64,000 bases of DNA from an uncultured Paracoccaceae bacterium. Its GTDB lineage: Bacteria; Pseudomonadota; Alphaproteobacteria; Rhodobacterales; Rhodobacteraceae. How positions within the stretch are numbered: the first letter of the stretch is position 1; every line of letters begins with the position of its first letter. The translations under genes were made by a program, and so were the position numbers. The stretch is from positions 291,361 to 355,360 of the forward strand of contig CANNFR010000005.1 of NCBI GenBank assembly GCA_947503935.1, written 5' to 3'. Under the pieces are notes generated by a model. That model searched no databases. It was not told the DNA's origin and was given only the letters and a program-made list of their open reading frames with translations. Of this stretch, positions 46,237-55,521 are shown in pieces.

Positions 46237-47922
46237 TCACGGCGCGCCGGTGTCCTCAGGCTCTTCGGCGATCTTGCCGTATTGGGTGACCATGTCTGAG
46301 AGGCCGGGGAAGGACATCGATGTGCTCATCGCCGTCTCGGAACAGCTGTAGCGCATCGTGATCACCCCGGCGCCGGGCACGGGGACAGGTCCTGATATCG
46401 TGGTGCGCGGGGTTGTGACCGTCACGGTTCCCGAGACACCGCCCGCATCCTGGCAGATCGTCATCTGCCCATCCTCGGCCGACCAGCGGCCGAAGGCGGC
46501 GGTCGCAAACCCTTCGCCCCGCGCGATCGTGTCGTCATCGCGGATCTCGATGCCGATCTCCAGGGGCTCAGTGCCATAGGCGCCGTCCGAGCGGAAGGTG
46601 ACGACCCGCGGGCCTTCGCGCACATTGGTCAGCGGCAGGCCCTGGCTGCGCATCCATTCCACAGGGCCACCGCCGGTTACCTGCCACGTGCCGTTCAGGC
46701 AGGCATCGACCCGGTCGGTGGTACCGCATGGCGTGCAGGCGCGGCGGCGTTCGACCCGGATGCGCAAGGTCTGCGCGCTGTCACCGGTATGCATCGCGGC
46801 CAGACGATACTCGCCCGGGCGGCCCTCGCGCGTGTCGATCTCTTCCGGCCAGGGGGCCCAGTCGCGCCCGGCGGCGGTGCGGGCCGCGATATTGGCGTTG
46901 TCGGGCGTCAGGGTGTTGCCCCAGGTGCCGCAGTCATAATTCGCCTGACCGACGAGGATCGCGAAGGGCTGCAAGGTCAGCCTCTGGGTGCCGGGGCGGC
47001 GGATGTTCCGCGTCTCGGCGATGCTGGGCGACAAGGCCAGGCTGCCGCCCTGGGGATGGGCGATGTCGGCATCCACATAGGCCTGGGCAAAGCGCAGCCA
47101 TTCGTCATCCGAAAGCGCGCCGCGCATGGCGGCCCGCTGCGCACCCGCGCCGCTGCTGCCGGCCATGCCGCGCTGAAACGGCACCAGAGCCGAGGGGCCG
47201 CTGGACTGCGCCAACCAGAAGAAGAAAGGGGAGGCGTTATGGCCCATCTCGTTCAAGGCCGTGCCCCCGCTGACCGCGGCATCGAAAGCGGCCCCGCGAT
47301 CGGTAAAGGGCCCCGAACCCGCGACCGCGAAGGCCGAGAAATACTCGGCCGCGCCCTCGATCCACCAGGTCCCGCCAGCGCCATAGGTGCCCATCTGGCC
47401 GGCGGAGAGGCTGGCGAATTGCAGGCAATGGAAAATCTCATGCGCCGTGGTCACCGCGATTTCATCCGGCGTCGATCCGGCCGAGAGCGCGTAAAGCGTG
47501 ACCAGGCATTCGCCGGGCCGGCTGCCTGCCGGATCTCGTCGCCCATCGGTAATCGCCAGGACTTCGGGCGACTCTCCAAAGCCGTGGACATCGTCGAGGA
47601 GCAGCAATGTCACGTCGTCGATCGCATAGGATCCCAAAGCCCCCATCGCGGCCGCGGCCTCGCGCGCGCCCCGCTCAACGCCTGCAACCAGCGTCGGTGG
47701 CGCGGCCCAGCCCGCGGCCACATCCGAGATCGCGCGCATCTGCCGCTCGCCCTCGGGCGTGGCATAGGCAAAGCGAAAATGCTCGACGCAAAGCAGCCCG
47801 GCGGCGGAGGGTGCCCCGGGAAAACGGGCCAGATAGTCTGCCGCGGTGCAGTCGTCGAAATCGGCATGGGCCAGGCCCGCGGTCAGAAACAGGGCGGCGA
47901 AGGCGGCGGCCAGACGGATCAT
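46237..47922 (-). CDS. Exported putative zinc metallopeptidase (HEIFH motif)
   Basis: A 561-residue protein with a Sec signal (MIRLAAAFAALFLTAGLAHA). Residues about 159-163 read HEIFH in VTTAHEIFHCLQFAS, an HExxH zinc-binding motif. About 28 residues later WWIEGAAEYFSAF supplies a glutamate in the gluzincin position. The C-terminal half has Cys-rich beta segments (CTPCGTTDRVDACLNGTW). Overall family unknown to me. It is the last backbone gene before the tRNA junction. Protease activity is inferred from the motif only. Confidence 0.7.
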   Translation of the reverse strand: MIRLAAAFAALFLTAGLAHADFDDCTAADYLARFPGAPSAAGLLCVEHFRFAYATPEGERQMRAISDVAAGWAAPPTLVAGVERGAREAAAAMGALGSYAIDDVTLLLLDDVHGFGESPEVLAITDGRRDPAGSRPGECLVTLYALSAGSTPDEIAVTTAHEIFHCLQFASLSAGQMGTYGAGGTWWIEGAAEYFSAFAVAGSGPFTDRGAAFDAAVSGGTALNEMGHNASPFFFWLAQSSGPSALVPFQRGMAGSSGAGAQRAAMRGALSDDEWLRFAQAYVDADIAHPQGGSLALSPSIAETRNIRRPGTQRLTLQPFAILVGQANYDCGTWGNTLTPDNANIAARTAAGRDWAPWPEEIDTREGRPGEYRLAAMHTGDSAQTLRIRVERRRACTPCGTTDRVDACLNGTWQVTGGGPVEWMRSQGLPLTNVREGPRVVTFRSDGAYGTEPLEIGIEIRDDDTIARGEGFATAAFGRWSAEDGQMTICQDAGGVSGTVTVTTPRTTISGPVPVPGAGVITMRYSCSETAMSTSMSFPGLSDMVTQYGKIAEEPEDTGAP

Positions 47923-48042
47923 GAAATGTGCTCCAGAAGCAAAGGTGACCCAGCGTCATGCGGCTTCGGCGCCCTGTCAAGCGCCCCATAGCATTCACCG
48001 TTGCGGCGCGCGCACCAAGCCGCTATAGACGCGAGTATCTAG

Positions 48043-48092
<50 letters not shown>

Positions 48093-48189
48093 AGTTTGGC
48101 GATGGCTGAGGGGACCGGAAGAAAGAGTTGACGAAACAATGGCTTGGGCGGATGTCGGAACCGCTGTTCAAACAAGCCAATGTTTCGAG

Positions 48190-48207
48190 TAAGCACTGCG
48201 TAAGCAG
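48190..48207 (+). repeat. Inverted repeat flanking the tRNA, left arm
   Basis: TAAGCACTGCGTAAGCAG is a perfect inverted copy of 48347-48364. It contains two direct copies of GTAAGCA spaced by 11 bp, a pattern typical of integrase arm-type sites. Confidence 0.65.
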
Positions 48208-48221
48208 TAGGAAGAAATAGA

Positions 48222-48298
48222 GCACCCGTAGCTCAGCTGGATAGAGTGTCGGCCTCCGAAGCCGAAGGTCACAGGTTCGAATCCTGTCGGGTGCGCCA
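48222..48298 (+). tRNA. tRNA-Arg (anticodon CCG)
   Basis: A 77-nt tRNA with encoded CCA. The acceptor pairs GCACCCG with CGGGTGC. The D stem is GCTC/GAGT, the anticodon stem TCGGC/GCCGA with loop CTCCGAA (anticodon CCG), and the T stem ACAGG/CCTGT with loop TTCGAAT. It reads CGG codons. It is intact and replaces the broken copy at 48043. It may be carried by the mobile element. Confidence 0.96.
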
Positions 48299-48624
48299 TT
48301 TCTCTTAATAAATCAATATCTTAGAAATTGGCACTTCGAAACTTTGCTGCTTACGCAGTGCTTACGCGGCGATTTTGCGTAGGCAAACAGGCCATCGTGG
48401 TGTGCTGGAGCGATGTCACCAACTAACTTGATCGGCTGTGCCGTAAGTTCGAATCTCACGTGCCCCACTACGAGAAAAATGGTTCGCTGCCGTGCGACTG
48501 AGTACGCCTTGATGCGAGATGACCACTGCAGGTTCGATTACCACCCGGCGGGCCACGCGAGACGAAAATGCGAACTATTCTTTCGCTATCGCGCTACGCT
48601 AGCACGCGCTGTATTGCGGCGAAC
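48299..48624. other. Element left end: no gene, tRNA-like 3' remnants
   Basis: 326 bp with no gene on either strand. It contains the right arm of the inverted repeat and two short stretches resembling T-arm and acceptor 3' ends (GTAAGTTCGAATCTCAC at about 48452-48468, and CAGGTTCGATTACC near 48528-48541). No integrase gene is here. Confidence 0.45.
48347..48364 (-). repeat. Inverted repeat flanking the tRNA, right arm
   Basis: CTGCTTACGCAGTGCTTA, the exact inverse of 48190-48207. Together they bracket the complete tRNA-Arg gene. Confidence 0.65.
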
Positions 48625-49527
48625 CTAGCGCCGCACCTCACTTCGCCACTTTCCCGGTGTTGTGCCGAGCACGCGGCGGAACGTATCCGTCATGTGGCTC
48701 TGGGACGCGAAGCCGGTGGCGTAGGCGATTTCGGCGAGGGGCATGTCGCCAAGGCGCAGGAGTTCGCAGGCTTTGTCTAGACGCTTGCCGGTGACGTAAG
48801 CGTGTGGCGTGTCGCCTGTCGTGGTTTTGAAGGCATCGGCGAAGGTCCATCGGGGCATGTCGAGTGCACGGGCGAGGTCCTCGACAGTGAGCCGTTCGGC
48901 AAGCCGGTGCTCGACCAGCGTGTCGATGCGTGTGATCTCGGCGGGGCTGAGCGGCAGGATCGGCTGCGGGCGGCGGAGCGCGCCTGCCTTGTCGAGCAGC
49001 CGCGCGATCAGGACTTGGGTCAGCCCGTCCATTAGCAGGTCGCTGGTGCCACCGGTGCGCGCGCTCTCGGTCCACATCTGCATGGCGGTGCGGCGGAGGG
49101 TTTCGTCGCGGAAGAGCGTTGCGCTGGTCAAGATATCAAAATCAGACAGCCTCCCCGCACCATAGTGTTCCAACGCGGTGCTCAACTCAGCTTCCGGAAA
49201 AATGACGTCAATCAACTCGTGCTCACCATAGCACCGAAACTCTGTCGCAGTGTTTGGTGGCGCAAGGCAAAGATAACCGCCCCGGCATGTGATTTCGTTC
49301 GTCAGGCCATCTCCTACATCCCAGCGAAACGGCATGTTTGCGCGCGTCACGAGTATAAGAGCGAGTTCCGGCACTGCTGGGTCTGTGGCTTCAAATGCTG
49401 TCTGCTCCACTCGCATCAACGTGACCGGCATCGACCCGCCCGAGCGATGCTGTTGCGGGAAGGCCGCGTAAGGCGAGGTCGGATCGCGATAGAACTCCGC
49501 CAGCGACGATGCGGTCTGCTGTGTCAT
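48625..49527 (-). CDS. AraC family transcriptional regulator
   Basis: A 300-residue regulator: an N-terminal ligand-binding region (about 1-185) and a C-terminal AraC DNA-binding domain with both helix-turn-helix parts (LTVEDLARALDMPRWTFADAF and AEIAYATGFASQSHMTDTFRR). The start at 49527 follows AGGAGG by 8 nt; an upstream in-frame extension is not supported. It is the first gene after the tRNA junction and points back toward it. Its target is unknown. Confidence 0.9.
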   Translation of the reverse strand: MTQQTASSLAEFYRDPTSPYAAFPQQHRSGGSMPVTLMRVEQTAFEATDPAVPELALILVTRANMPFRWDVGDGLTNEITCRGGYLCLAPPNTATEFRCYGEHELIDVIFPEAELSTALEHYGAGRLSDFDILTSATLFRDETLRRTAMQMWTESARTGGTSDLLMDGLTQVLIARLLDKAGALRRPQPILPLSPAEITRIDTLVEHRLAERLTVEDLARALDMPRWTFADAFKTTTGDTPHAYVTGKRLDKACELLRLGDMPLAEIAYATGFASQSHMTDTFRRVLGTTPGKWRSEVRR

Positions 49528-49688
49528 GTCCACCGCCTCCTTTCGCGCGCGGGGTTTGAGAACTTTCCGCAAACATATAGCACAGACAGAGGAAGTATTC
49601 CGTAATCGTAGAGAAATTCCGCATCTCGCAGGGCAATGCCCGACGATCATGGAATACATAGGCTTCCGCCTTATGCGACGATCAGAGG

Positions 49689-50150
49689 ATGGTCTCACAC
49701 CGATCCGAGCAGCAACCGACGGTCAGCCCAGGCGGCACGTCGCGCCGCGCGCTGATGGCCGGGACCATCCGCTATGTAATCCTGGCCAAGGATGACAGCG
49801 TGGAGACGAAGGCCGATCCAGAGATATTCCTGCGGGTAGCCGGGCGCGGTCGGATCGCATGGCGGGGGCACACCGGGCGAGATCGATCCGGCGCGGCGAT
49901 CCTTCTCCCCCCGCGCTCCGGGTTAACCATCAGCGGGCATCTGAGGGCGCTCAGGGTGGCTTTTCCCGGGCTTCCTGTGTCGGTGCCGGTCGGTCCGGTT
50001 TCCGACGTACTGGTCAATCTGCTCTGCTCACGTGCTTGGCGCAGTTCTGATGCGATCGCAGAGACGTCGCTGGCGTTGGTCCGGCTGTTGATCCTCGAAG
50101 AAGTGGCCGCACGGGCTCCGTGTGACAGCGAGGATGCCGAGCCAGGTTGA
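49689..50150 (+). CDS. AraC-type sensor domain without DNA-binding domain
   Basis: A 153-residue protein. The C-terminal part (VSDVLVNLLCSRAWRSSDAI, then TSLALVRLLILEEVA) resembles the same region of the AraC regulator encoded just downstream at 50246. It has the cupin-like N-terminal sensor but no helix-turn-helix. It could be a remnant of a duplicated AraC gene or a small modulator. The start is uncertain; the ATG at 49752 (MAGTIRYVILAK) would give a shorter form. No strong ribosome-binding site. Confidence 0.45.
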   Translation: MVSHRSEQQPTVSPGGTSRRALMAGTIRYVILAKDDSVETKADPEIFLRVAGRGRIAWRGHTGRDRSGAAILLPPRSGLTISGHLRALRVAFPGLPVSVPVGPVSDVLVNLLCSRAWRSSDAIAETSLALVRLLILEEVAARAPCDSEDAEPG

Positions 50151-50245
50151 CACTTTGTCGAAATCGTTGAGCGTTCCGTATTTGCAAACATTGAAAAGAC
50201 TTTGGCCCGGAATACGGACATGGGCGAATTTGCTTTTTATTCAGA

Positions 50246-51115
50246 ATGAACCGACCAACATTCGACCTTGAAGACGGACAAGACAGAGCAGAGGATCAGC
50301 GTCTGCGCCTGATAACAGTTAAGCGCGGAGATGCTTGGCCCGAGCGCAAGTGCTGCGAACTGATTTTGGTCGTAAGCTGTTGGTCGAGTGGATTTAAAAT
50401 GACGGAATTGGATGGTCGGATCGGTGTCGGTGAGTTGGCTTTGTTGCCGCTCGGTAACCGCTTGGTCGCGAGTGCCAGTGGAAGGGTTCTGAGTGCGCGC
50501 GTGGAAAACCTAAGCGCGCCTAGCAATCCCCAACGTCTTCGCGATCGCTTAATAGCTCTTCTGTTGAAGCGCGCTTGGGCGTCACGTTCTACTTCTTCCA
50601 ATATTGTCGAACCAACGCTTCGCTTCATTGAAGCTCTTGCCGCATCAAAAGTCCGCGAACACCAAGAGCATCTTGATTTTCTGGAAAGCCTCGATCCACG
50701 GATCGCCGCGGTACTTGACCATATTGAAGCTCAATATGGCGGCGACCTCACCGTCGCCAAATTGGCCGCCATCGCCAATCTCTCGCCCAGCCATTTTTCC
50801 CGCGCGTTCAAGGCGGCGATGGGCGATCCGGTTTGGTCCTATCTCCAGCGTCGGAGATGTGAGAGGGCAAGAGAAATGCTGCTGACGACAGATCTTCCCA
50901 ACGTCGAAATCGCCTATCGCTGCGGCTTCGCCTCGCAAGCGCATTTCACTACCACCTTCCGGAAAGCTTTTGGTGTAACGCCGGGTAGTCTGCGTCGAGA
51001 CAATGACCTTCAGATCAAAACACATATTAAGACTTCACACACAGCTTTCAGTGCTGCGACTGCCAACCGGCAAGGCATGGGTGGATCGAACAGCCATCAA
51101 AAACGAGAATACTGA
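50246..51115 (+). CDS. AraC family transcriptional regulator
   Basis: A 289-residue regulator with a complete C-terminal DNA-binding domain (LTVAKLAAIANLSPSHFSRAF and VEIAYRCGFASQAHFTTTFRK, then GVTPGSLRR). The tail after the domain is longer than usual (about 35 residues) and of mixed composition. The ribosome-binding site is weak. It is transcribed toward the SDR operon at 51578. Base composition is lower in GC than the backbone. Confidence 0.85.
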   Translation: MNRPTFDLEDGQDRAEDQRLRLITVKRGDAWPERKCCELILVVSCWSSGFKMTELDGRIGVGELALLPLGNRLVASASGRVLSARVENLSAPSNPQRLRDRLIALLLKRAWASRSTSSNIVEPTLRFIEALAASKVREHQEHLDFLESLDPRIAAVLDHIEAQYGGDLTVAKLAAIANLSPSHFSRAFKAAMGDPVWSYLQRRRCERAREMLLTTDLPNVEIAYRCGFASQAHFTTTFRKAFGVTPGSLRRDNDLQIKTHIKTSHTAFSAATANRQGMGGSNSHQKREY

Positions 51116-51179
51116 GAACGGCTTCGCTGACTTTTGTCCAAGCGGCTCCGAAACTGATATCAACTCGTACCGGTGAATC

Positions 51180-51356
51180 TTTCGATCAAGATCAAAGAGC
51201 GGAAGCAGAAACGAGGGTAGCGACATGCTGCGCCACTTCGCCATCCCGATTAGCGAGATCGCTTTCGAATGCGGTTTCGCCACCCAGAATCATATCACGA
51301 GCTTGGCAAGGCGACATCTCGGCGTAAAGCCAGGACGCATCAGCTCCACACGCTAG
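51180..51356 (+). pseudogene. Remnant of an AraC-family DNA-binding domain
   Basis: A frame read from 51180 (ATG at 51225) ends at 51356 with PISEIAFECGFATQNHIT and GVKPGRISSTR, the second helix-turn-helix and end of an AraC regulator. The preceding part of the domain is decayed and blocked by a stop. This is the tail of a third AraC-type gene in a 2.7-kb stretch. Confidence 0.8.
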
Positions 51357-51475
51357 CGCAAACCGTCTTCGCAGCTTCATTGTGCTAAAGCTAGCGCGAA
51401 TTGCGAAAGACGGGCGCGCTCTCGATCTCCAGACTTCTTGGTAGAAAGACCCTCGGCGGCATTGGCTATGAACGG

Positions 51476-51496
51476 CTTATTCGCCTGACGAATAAG
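51476..51496. promoter_or_regulatory. LysR-type palindromic operator, copy 1
   Basis: A perfect palindrome with arms CTTATTCG and CGAATAAG and a 5-bp spacer. The core fits the LysR T-N11-A rule (TTCG-N5-CGAA). It lies 81 bp upstream of the SDR start at 51578. The same 8+5+8 site occurs at 59702. Confidence 0.82.
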
Positions 51497-51577
51497 TACT
51501 TGGTGCGTTCGAATTGGCGCGTTTGGAAGCGCGTCGTCATCTTGGGTCCATCAGAAAGTAACCCAAGGAGACACACC

Positions 51578-52438
51578 ATGACCAAATCAATTTCAGACAA
51601 AGTCGTCCTCGTAACTGGCGCATCGTCCGGCTTCGGCAAGGAACTAGCGGCGCAACTGCTGAGAAAGGGCGCAAAGGTCGCCGCGACGTTCCGCAAGCAG
51701 GATCAAGCGGACGCGTTTACCGCATCACACGCGGACAATGCTCTCGGGGTCGTCATGGATATCACCGACACGAACGCCATCGAAAGCGGTGTCGCCAGTG
51801 TGATCGAGCGCTTCGGCAGCATTGATATCCTCGCCAACAATGCCGGTGTCGGCACAGTCGGCGCGGTGGAAGAGACCTCGGATGCGGAAGCGCGGCGCAT
51901 CTTCGATGTGAATTTCTTCGGTGCGCTCGCGGTCAATCGCGCTGTGTTGCCGATCATGCGCGCGCAGAAATCGGGCCACATCTTTCAGTATTCTGCGATT
52001 GGCGGTTTCATCGGATATCCGGGACTGGGTGTCTACGCAGCAGCCAAAGGCGCGACCGATATCGTCGGCGAGGCGATGGCGGCGGAGGTCAAACCGCTCG
52101 GCATCGATGTCACCGTGCTGACCATCGGCATCTTCGAAACCGAGTTCGCGGGATCGTCGATCCAGCATACCGACAAGACGATCGAGGACTACGCCGATAC
52201 GCCCGCTGGCAAGACGAAAGATATGTTCTCGGGATTGCAGGGCAACCAGCCCAACGTGCCGGAGAAAGGGGCAACTGCGATCATCGCGTTGATGGAAGCG
52301 GATGAACCGCCGGTCCATGCCGCGCTTGGCGGTGATGCCATGGGCGGAATGCGCAAGAAGATGGGCGACATCGAAGCCGAACTCTCGACTTGGGAAGCGA
52401 ACGCCGCATCGACTGCCCGTGACGCCGAAGCGGCATAG
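51578..52438 (+). CDS. Short-chain dehydrogenase/reductase (SDR 1)
   Basis: A 286-residue NAD(P)-dependent oxidoreductase of the classical SDR type. The cofactor motif is TGASSGFGKE, the NNAG block is LANNAGVG and the catalytic Tyr-Lys lie in YAAAKGA. It shares a C-terminal layout (EPPVHAALGGDAM) with the SDR at 59803, so the two are paralogues. CAAGGAG lies 7 nt before the ATG. First gene of a run of cargo genes extending to 58800. Cytoplasmic; substrate unknown. Confidence 0.93.
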   Translation: MTKSISDKVVLVTGASSGFGKELAAQLLRKGAKVAATFRKQDQADAFTASHADNALGVVMDITDTNAIESGVASVIERFGSIDILANNAGVGTVGAVEETSDAEARRIFDVNFFGALAVNRAVLPIMRAQKSGHIFQYSAIGGFIGYPGLGVYAAAKGATDIVGEAMAAEVKPLGIDVTVLTIGIFETEFAGSSIQHTDKTIEDYADTPAGKTKDMFSGLQGNQPNVPEKGATAIIALMEADEPPVHAALGGDAMGGMRKKMGDIEAELSTWEANAASTARDAEAA

Positions 52439-52523
52439 CTGACCAACACCCCGGGGCTTCTCCCCTCCCGTCCCCAACCTGAGCCCCGGGGTCCTTCTTT
52501 AACTTGCTATATTGGAGCACGGC

Positions 52524-53288
52524 ATGGCCGATCAAAACACACGCGCGCCTCTTAACGGTAAGACAGCCCTGATTACAGGCGCATCGCGCGGTCTCGGAAA
52601 GGTCATCGCGCTGCGTCTAGCGGCAGATGGCGCTCAAGTGGTCGTCAATTATCGATCCGGTGAAGCTGAAGCCCGTGAGGTTGTGCACGAGGTCGAAGCA
52701 GCTGGTGGAAAGGCGATCGCCGTTCAGGCCGATGTCGTTGATTCCAAAGCCGTGGCTGACCTCTTTGATCAAGCAGAAACGGTATTCGGCGGCGTCGATA
52801 TTGTCGTCGCCAATGCGGGCGTGGAGTTGATCGATACGCCGATCACCGAGATCGACGATGAGGCGCACGACCGGGTCACCCGCATCAACGTCTACGGCAC
52901 ATTCTACACGCTCAGGGAAGCCGCTGCGCATGTCCGTGATGGAGGGCGCGTTATCGTGATTTCGTCGACCACGACGATCCACACCAATGGCGGTTTCACG
53001 GCCTACGCCGGATCCAAAGCCGCAGGGAAAACCTATGTGGAATGCCTGGCCCAAGAACTGGGCTCACGCGACATCACGGTGAACAGCGTCATTCCAGGTC
53101 CCTTGGGCGATGCTGGTGTGCTGCTCGATGCACCGGACGACGCAAAGGCCGAGATGTCGGCCCTCTCTCCCTTTGGACGCATGGGCCGTTCGGAAGATAT
53201 CGACGGCGTGGTGGCGTTCGTTGCCGGACCGAATGCAGGCTGGATTTCCGGCCAGCACATCACCGCCAACGGCGCAGCGAAGATTTAG
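52524..53288 (+). CDS. Short-chain dehydrogenase/reductase (SDR 2)
   Basis: A 254-residue SDR of a different subgroup from SDR 1: cofactor motif TGASRGLGKV, catalytic Ser in VISSTTTIH and YAGSK for the Tyr-Lys pair, with the C-terminal GWISGQHITANGA common to many 3-oxoacyl-type reductases. The start at 52524 follows GGAG by 7 nt. It lies between SDR 1 (85 bp) and the GMC oxidoreductase (30 bp) in one apparent transcript. Cytoplasmic. Confidence 0.92.
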   Translation: MADQNTRAPLNGKTALITGASRGLGKVIALRLAADGAQVVVNYRSGEAEAREVVHEVEAAGGKAIAVQADVVDSKAVADLFDQAETVFGGVDIVVANAGVELIDTPITEIDDEAHDRVTRINVYGTFYTLREAAAHVRDGGRVIVISSTTTIHTNGGFTAYAGSKAAGKTYVECLAQELGSRDITVNSVIPGPLGDAGVLLDAPDDAKAEMSALSPFGRMGRSEDIDGVVAFVAGPNAGWISGQHITANGAAKI

Positions 53289-53318
53289 GCTTATTCAGAT
53301 GCGGGGTCGTGATCCAAA

Positions 53319-54908
53319 ATGACAGGAGTTGATCGAAGACAAGTCGTCGCTGGGATGACCGTTGGAGGGATTGCAATCGCAGCGGGCCCTGCATTCAGCC
53401 AGACTATATCGAACAGATACGATGTGGTTATCGTCGGCGGGGGATCGGCGGGCTGTGTTCTGGCATCCGTTTTAAGCGAAGACCCATCGCGCCGTGTGTT
53501 GTTGCTCGAAGCTGGACCAGACTATTTTCCGGGAACAACACCCGACGACCTTCTGGACCCGACTGGTGTTCCCACGTCTCATGCCTGGGTCCGCGAGACC
53601 AAGCCCGGATATCTTGGACGCCCGGTGGATCTGCTTGCGGGCAAAGTGACCGGAGGGTCATCCGCCATGAACGCCTGCGTCGCCGCACGCGGTCTGCCGT
53701 CGGACTATGATGAATGGGCAGAGATCACGGGTTCCGATTTCTGGCGTTTCGAGAATGTCCTGCCGACATTCAAAGCGCTCGAAAGCGACAGCCTCGGCGA
53801 TGTGTCCATGCATGGTCGAGATGGACCGGTTCCGATTACCCGATATGGCTTGGATCAGGCAACGCCGTTTCAAACTGCATTCTATCAAGCTGCCCATGCG
53901 TCAGGTTTTCCAGCACCCGATGACGTCAACGGTAGCAATCCAAGCGGCATTAATCTCTACAAGTTCAATATTGCGGACAACGAACGGCAGTCCGCTGCGC
54001 TGTGCTTTTTGACCGAGGACGTCCGGTCGCGATCAAATCTGGATATCCTGCCCGATCGGCTGGTCGACAGGGTGCAGATCGTTGATGGAACGGCGAATGG
54101 CGTTGTTCTGGTCGACGGTGAAGAAATCAAGGCTGGGGAAGTCGTCTTGTCCGCCGGGAGTTATGCGAGTCCCGCGATATTGATGCGGTCAGGCCTCGGT
54201 CCGGCTGATGACCTCGGCTCCTTGGGAATTCCAACCATCGCGGACCTTCCGGTCGGTCGGTTTTTGCAGGACCATCCACATTTCTGGATGCAATATGCCG
54301 CCGACCCGGATCGGCTCGGTCCGACTGCACCGGCGCTGCAATCCTTCCTATGGACATCGAGCGAACGCGCGGAGCCAGGCCTGCTCGACCTGCACCTGAC
54401 GGCCAGTCACTTCTTCGATCCTTCCTCAAGCCCGACCAATGCCGGTTTCGTTATCGCTGTTGGGGTCGTGAAGCCGAAGGCCGTTGGAAGTCTACGCCTT
54501 CGGTCCTCGGACCCTCGCACAGATCCGATCATAGACGCGGCCCTCTTGGCTCATGAAGAAGACCGCGAGAGAATGGTCGAGGGCATACGCCTCGCCCGAC
54601 GTTTGGCAGCGACACCATACTTGTCCGCCCTAATTAGCGAAGAGCTAATGCCCGGTAGTGACAACCTGGCGGAGCAGGACCTCGTCGAAGCGCTGCGCGC
54701 GAATGTGGGGTCATACCACCACCCGATCGGAACCGTTCGCATGGGTCGGGAGGACGATAAGTCCGCTTGCGTGCGCGAAGACGGGCGCGTTCTTGGGATC
54801 AAGAGTCTCCGTGTCATTGATGCCTCGATCATGCCGAGCATTCCCTCATCAGCGACTAATCTGACAACGATGATGATGGCCCATCGACTGGCGCGCGCAA
54901 TGTCGTGA
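53319..54908 (+). CDS. GMC family FAD oxidoreductase, Tat-exported
   Basis: A 529-residue flavoprotein of the glucose-methanol-choline family. A twin-arginine signal ([19 protein letters not shown]) precedes the FAD motif [15 protein letters not shown]. Further blocks are [14 protein letters not shown] and [12 protein letters not shown], with the active-site His. It oxidises an alcohol, passing electrons to oxygen or a carrier; Tat export of a GMC enzyme places this in the periplasm. The similarity does not fix a substrate (choline is not implied). Confidence 0.92.
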   Translation: MTGVDRRQVVAGMTVGGIAIAAGPAFSQTISNRYDVVIVGGGSAGCVLASVLSEDPSRRVLLLEAGPDYFPGTTPDDLLDPTGVPTSHAWVRETKPGYLGRPVDLLAGKVTGGSSAMNACVAARGLPSDYDEWAEITGSDFWRFENVLPTFKALESDSLGDVSMHGRDGPVPITRYGLDQATPFQTAFYQAAHASGFPAPDDVNGSNPSGINLYKFNIADNERQSAALCFLTEDVRSRSNLDILPDRLVDRVQIVDGTANGVVLVDGEEIKAGEVVLSAGSYASPAILMRSGLGPADDLGSLGIPTIADLPVGRFLQDHPHFWMQYAADPDRLGPTAPALQSFLWTSSERAEPGLLDLHLTASHFFDPSSSPTNAGFVIAVGVVKPKAVGSLRLRSSDPRTDPIIDAALLAHEEDRERMVEGIRLARRLAATPYLSALISEELMPGSDNLAEQDLVEALRANVGSYHHPIGTVRMGREDDKSACVREDGRVLGIKSLRVIDASIMPSIPSSATNLTTMMMAHRLARAMS

Positions 54909-55045
54909 GAGAAGTCTGGCTCTCCCGAAGGGGAGAAATATCGAAGGTAATCAAGCCCATCTGCCTGGAAACCCCGACAAATCGCGAACGCCGAATTCTA
55001 GAGACCGAAAACGAGAAAACATCGAAACCACCAAGGAGCACCATC

Positions 55046-55510
55046 ATGGCCATCGCTTTTGTACTCAATGGAACCCCGGTGGAGTTGGACATCGATCCCG
55101 ACACACCGCTTCTTTGGGCTTTGCGTGACGACCTCGAACTCACGGGAACAAAATATGGGTGCGGCATTGCACAATGCGGTGCCTGCCGGGTTTTGATTGA
55201 CGGTGTTCTGACGCCAGCCTGCGTAACCAACGTGGGCTCGCTCGAAGGGGCATTTGTACAGACGATCGAAGGGCTGTCGCCCGATCGCAGCCATCCGGTT
55301 CAGCAGGCTTGGGCAGAAATCGACGTGCCGCAATGCGGTTACTGCCAATCCGGCCAGATCATGTCAGCCGTTGCGCTGCTCGCGGAAACGCCCAACCCGA
55401 CGGACGACGACATCGATGCCGTCATGGAGCGCAATCTTTGCCGCTGCGGCACGTATCCCCGCATTCGCGCCGCTATCAAGCGCGCAGCCCAAATCTCGCA
55501 AGCTCAGTAA
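55046..55510 (+). CDS. (2Fe-2S) subunit of an isoquinoline 1-oxidoreductase-type molybdenum hydroxylase
   Basis: A 154-residue electron-transfer subunit with two [2Fe-2S] sites: a plant-ferredoxin type ([15 protein letters not shown]) and a C-terminal four-helix type ([11 protein letters not shown] and CRCGTYPRI). It works with the large subunit encoded 11 bp downstream. It has no signal peptide and would be exported attached to the Tat-bearing large subunit. AAGGAG lies 7 nt before the start. Confidence 0.94.
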   Translation: MAIAFVLNGTPVELDIDPDTPLLWALRDDLELTGTKYGCGIAQCGACRVLIDGVLTPACVTNVGSLEGAFVQTIEGLSPDRSHPVQQAWAEIDVPQCGYCQSGQIMSAVALLAETPNPTDDDIDAVMERNLCRCGTYPRIRAAIKRAAQISQAQ

Positions 55511-55521
55511 GGAGGACTGTC

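Noticed and set aside
53319..54908. Choline dehydrogenase / betaine synthesis gene
   Set aside because: GMC family members share this similarity whatever their substrate. No betB or betI is present and the Tat signal does not fit the usual choline enzyme.
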